24,900 nt of DNA from an uncultured Bacilli bacterium (GTDB lineage Bacteria > Bacillota_I > Bacilli_A > RFN20 > DUOF01): the NCBI GenBank assembly GCA_934101685.1, contig CAKORZ010000013.1, forward strand, positions 1 through 24,900. Reading direction: 5' to 3'. A program made the position numbers and the translations under genes. The notes beneath the pieces are model-generated. The model did not search any database, was not told the origin of the DNA, and saw only the letters and a list, made by a program, of their open reading frames with translations. Position 1 is the first letter of the stretch; each line of letters begins with the position of its first letter. Positions 23,822-24,900 of the stretch are shown piece after piece.

Positions 23822-24495
23822 TATAACTCCTCCTTAAATACTTTTACTTCATTTCTTATAAGATTAGTTAGTTCATTAAATCCTTCACCAGTTTTAGAAC
23901 TTACTAATAAAATTATAGCATTAGGATTTAATTTTCTTATATTTTCCTTACACTTTTCGACATTAAAATTAAAAATCTTTAATGTATCTATCTTTGTAAT
24001 CACAACAATATCACTTTTAGTAAACATAAGTGGATACTTAAGTGGCTTATCATCACCCTCTGGAACAGATAAAAGCATTATATTTTTATGAGCTCCTGTA
24101 TCAAACTCTGCTGGGCATACTAAATTACCAATATTTTCTAAAATTAGTAAATCTACTCCTTCTATATTCTCTTTTTCAATACATCTATTTGTCATATCAG
24201 CATCTATATGACACAAACCACCATTATGTATTTGAATAGTCTTAACCCCACTACTAGCAATCCTAGAAGCATCTATACTAGTCTCAATATCAACATCCAT
24301 TGCCATAATATTTATTTCATCTTTTAACTCATTAATTAACTTAGTAACTAAAGTAGTTTTACCAGATCCTGGAGATGACATAAAATTAATCATAAAAGTT
24401 TTATTTTTTTTAAGCTTCTCTCTTAATAAATCCGCTTCTCTATCATTATCAGAAAAAACATTCTCATTTACTTTAATAACTCTAACTTCACTCAT
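23821..24495 (-). CDS. hypB: Hydrogenase nickel-incorporation GTPase HypB, copy 1
   Basis: A 224-residue SIMIBI-class GTPase that, with HypA, loads nickel into [NiFe] hydrogenase. Motifs are the P loop SPGSGKTT (41-48), DVDIETSIDASRI (67-79), the metal-site GGLCHIDADM (92-101, C95 and H96), ENIGNLVCPAEFDTGA (120-135, C127) and the base-specificity motif TKID (167-170). The N-terminal CxxCGC motif and the His-rich stretch found in some HypBs are absent. Its ATG shares a base with the stop of the second hypB-like gene, and its stop overlaps the flavoprotein start, so the operon is tightly coupled. Confidence 0.95.
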   Translation of the reverse strand: MSEVRVIKVNENVFSDNDREADLLREKLKKNKTFMINFMSSPGSGKTTLVTKLINELKDEINIMAMDVDIETSIDASRIASSGVKTIQIHNGGLCHIDADMTNRCIEKENIEGVDLLILENIGNLVCPAEFDTGAHKNIMLLSVPEGDDKPLKYPLMFTKSDIVVITKIDTLKIFNFNVEKCKENIRKLNPNAIILLVSSKTGEGFNELTNLIRNEVKVFKEEL

Positions 24496-24900
24496 TATTT
24501 AATCCATCCTTCATATTTATCACTTATCCATTTTACTATCTCATCAATTCCTACTTTATTAGTAGCGCTAGCTAAAATAATATTTACATTAGGATTTAAT
24601 CTCTTAATTTCATCTTTACATTTATTAATATCAAAATCAAAATATTCAATAGTGTCAATTTTATTAATAATAACTAAATCAGAGACACTAAATATAAGAG
24701 GATATTTAAATGGTTTATCATCACCCTCTGGTACAGATAAAATTGTTACATTTAAACTTGCTCCTGTTTTAAACTCTGCTGGGCATACTAAATTACCAAC
24801 ATTCTCTAAAAATAAAATGTCTATATCATCTTTTCCTAAAGCTTGTATTCCCTGTCTTGACATAGAAGCATCTAAGTGACACATTCCACCAGTATGAAGT
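24495..24900 (-). CDS. hypB: HypB-like GTPase, copy 2 (5' end outside the window)
   Basis: The C-terminal 135 residues of a second HypB. The frame continues past the window edge: upstream of the first visible methionine it reads LHTGG, so the motif is LHTGGMCHLDASM, equivalent to IHNGGLCHIDADM in copy 1. ENVGNLVCPAEFKTGA, VPEGDDKPFKYPLIF and NKIDT follow as in copy 1. The internal ATG at 24884 is therefore not the start. The two copies are divergent in the linker and the C terminus, so this is an old duplication or two functionally distinct HypBs. The Walker A region is not visible. Confidence 0.93.
   Translation of the reverse strand, partial: LHTGGMCHLDASMSRQGIQALGKDDIDILFLENVGNLVCPAEFKTGASLNVTILSVPEGDDKPFKYPLIFSVSDLVIINKIDTIEYFDFDINKCKDEIKRLNPNVNIILASATNKVGIDEIVKWISDKYEGWIK

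Noticed and set aside
1..24900. Possible UGA=Trp genetic code, since most genes end in TAA or TAG
   Set aside because: Tryptophan is written TGG throughout (for example the NWWP of AlaRS), all genes stay full length with TGA as a stop, and the nucleotidyltransferase gene ends with TGA in an ATGA overlap with thrS.
1..24900. CRISPR arrays, insertion sequences, tRNA or rRNA genes
   Set aside because: No spaced direct repeats, transposase motifs, tRNA-like cloverleaf with TTCRA arm, or rRNA-like stretches were recognised by eye.

Overview
The window is a very AT-rich chromosomal segment from a low-GC Bacillota-type anaerobe. Support comes from the SpoIIIAH-like/YqhY/NusB/XseAB gene order, a T-box leader, sigma-A promoters of the TTGAnn-17-TATAAT type, strong AGGAGG-like ribosome sites and hydrogenase-maturation genes. 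Tryptophan is read from TGG and every gene stays open under the standard bacterial code, so this is not a UGA=Trp Mollicute, although several proteins are trimmed as in Mollicute-like genomes (an alanyl-tRNA synthetase without its C-Ala end, a threonyl-tRNA synthetase without TGS). An uncultured gut-type Bacilli lineage near the Mollicutes is my guess; species cannot be named. Nearly all genes lie on the minus strand; only a two-component system at 8955-10809 is on plus. I see no rRNA, tRNA, insertion sequence, prophage or CRISPR array.

Layout, in ascending coordinates: (1) 1-4053, a remnant of the Firmicutes spoIIIA-accBC-yqhY-nusB-folD-xseAB neighbourhood: spoIIIAH-like, yqhY, an M24 peptidase, nusB, xseA, xseB and the first codons of another gene. 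(2) 4144-5901, a mini alaS with its own promoter. (3) 5963-8633, a lemA operon with two tandem DUF3137 membrane proteins. (4) 8634-8954, a non-coding divergent region holding TTAAG repeats and a probable small RNA with its own terminator. (5) 8955-10809, an OmpR-type regulator and a histidine kinase. (6) 10836-14376, a threonine T-box operon: nucleotidyltransferase, thrS, nucleoside phosphorylase. (7) 14422-18821, a P-loop protein and a large DUF4011-helicase-nuclease protein resembling single-gene antiphage proteins. (8) 18906-20571, cysS behind what looks like a classical ribosome-mediated attenuator with a 16-residue leader peptide ending in CCSCCI. (9) 20574-24900, a hydrogenase-maturation operon: two hypB copies, a 966-residue Fe-S flavoprotein and hypA, all joined by 1-nt TAATG overlaps.

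The two most interesting items are the cysteine attenuator (leader peptide, three mutually exclusive RNA helices and a terminator, all visible in sequence) and the divergent small RNA beside the two-component system, whose promoter region carries repeats like those used by CiaR-type regulators. Both are inferences from sequence alone and need experimental or comparative support.
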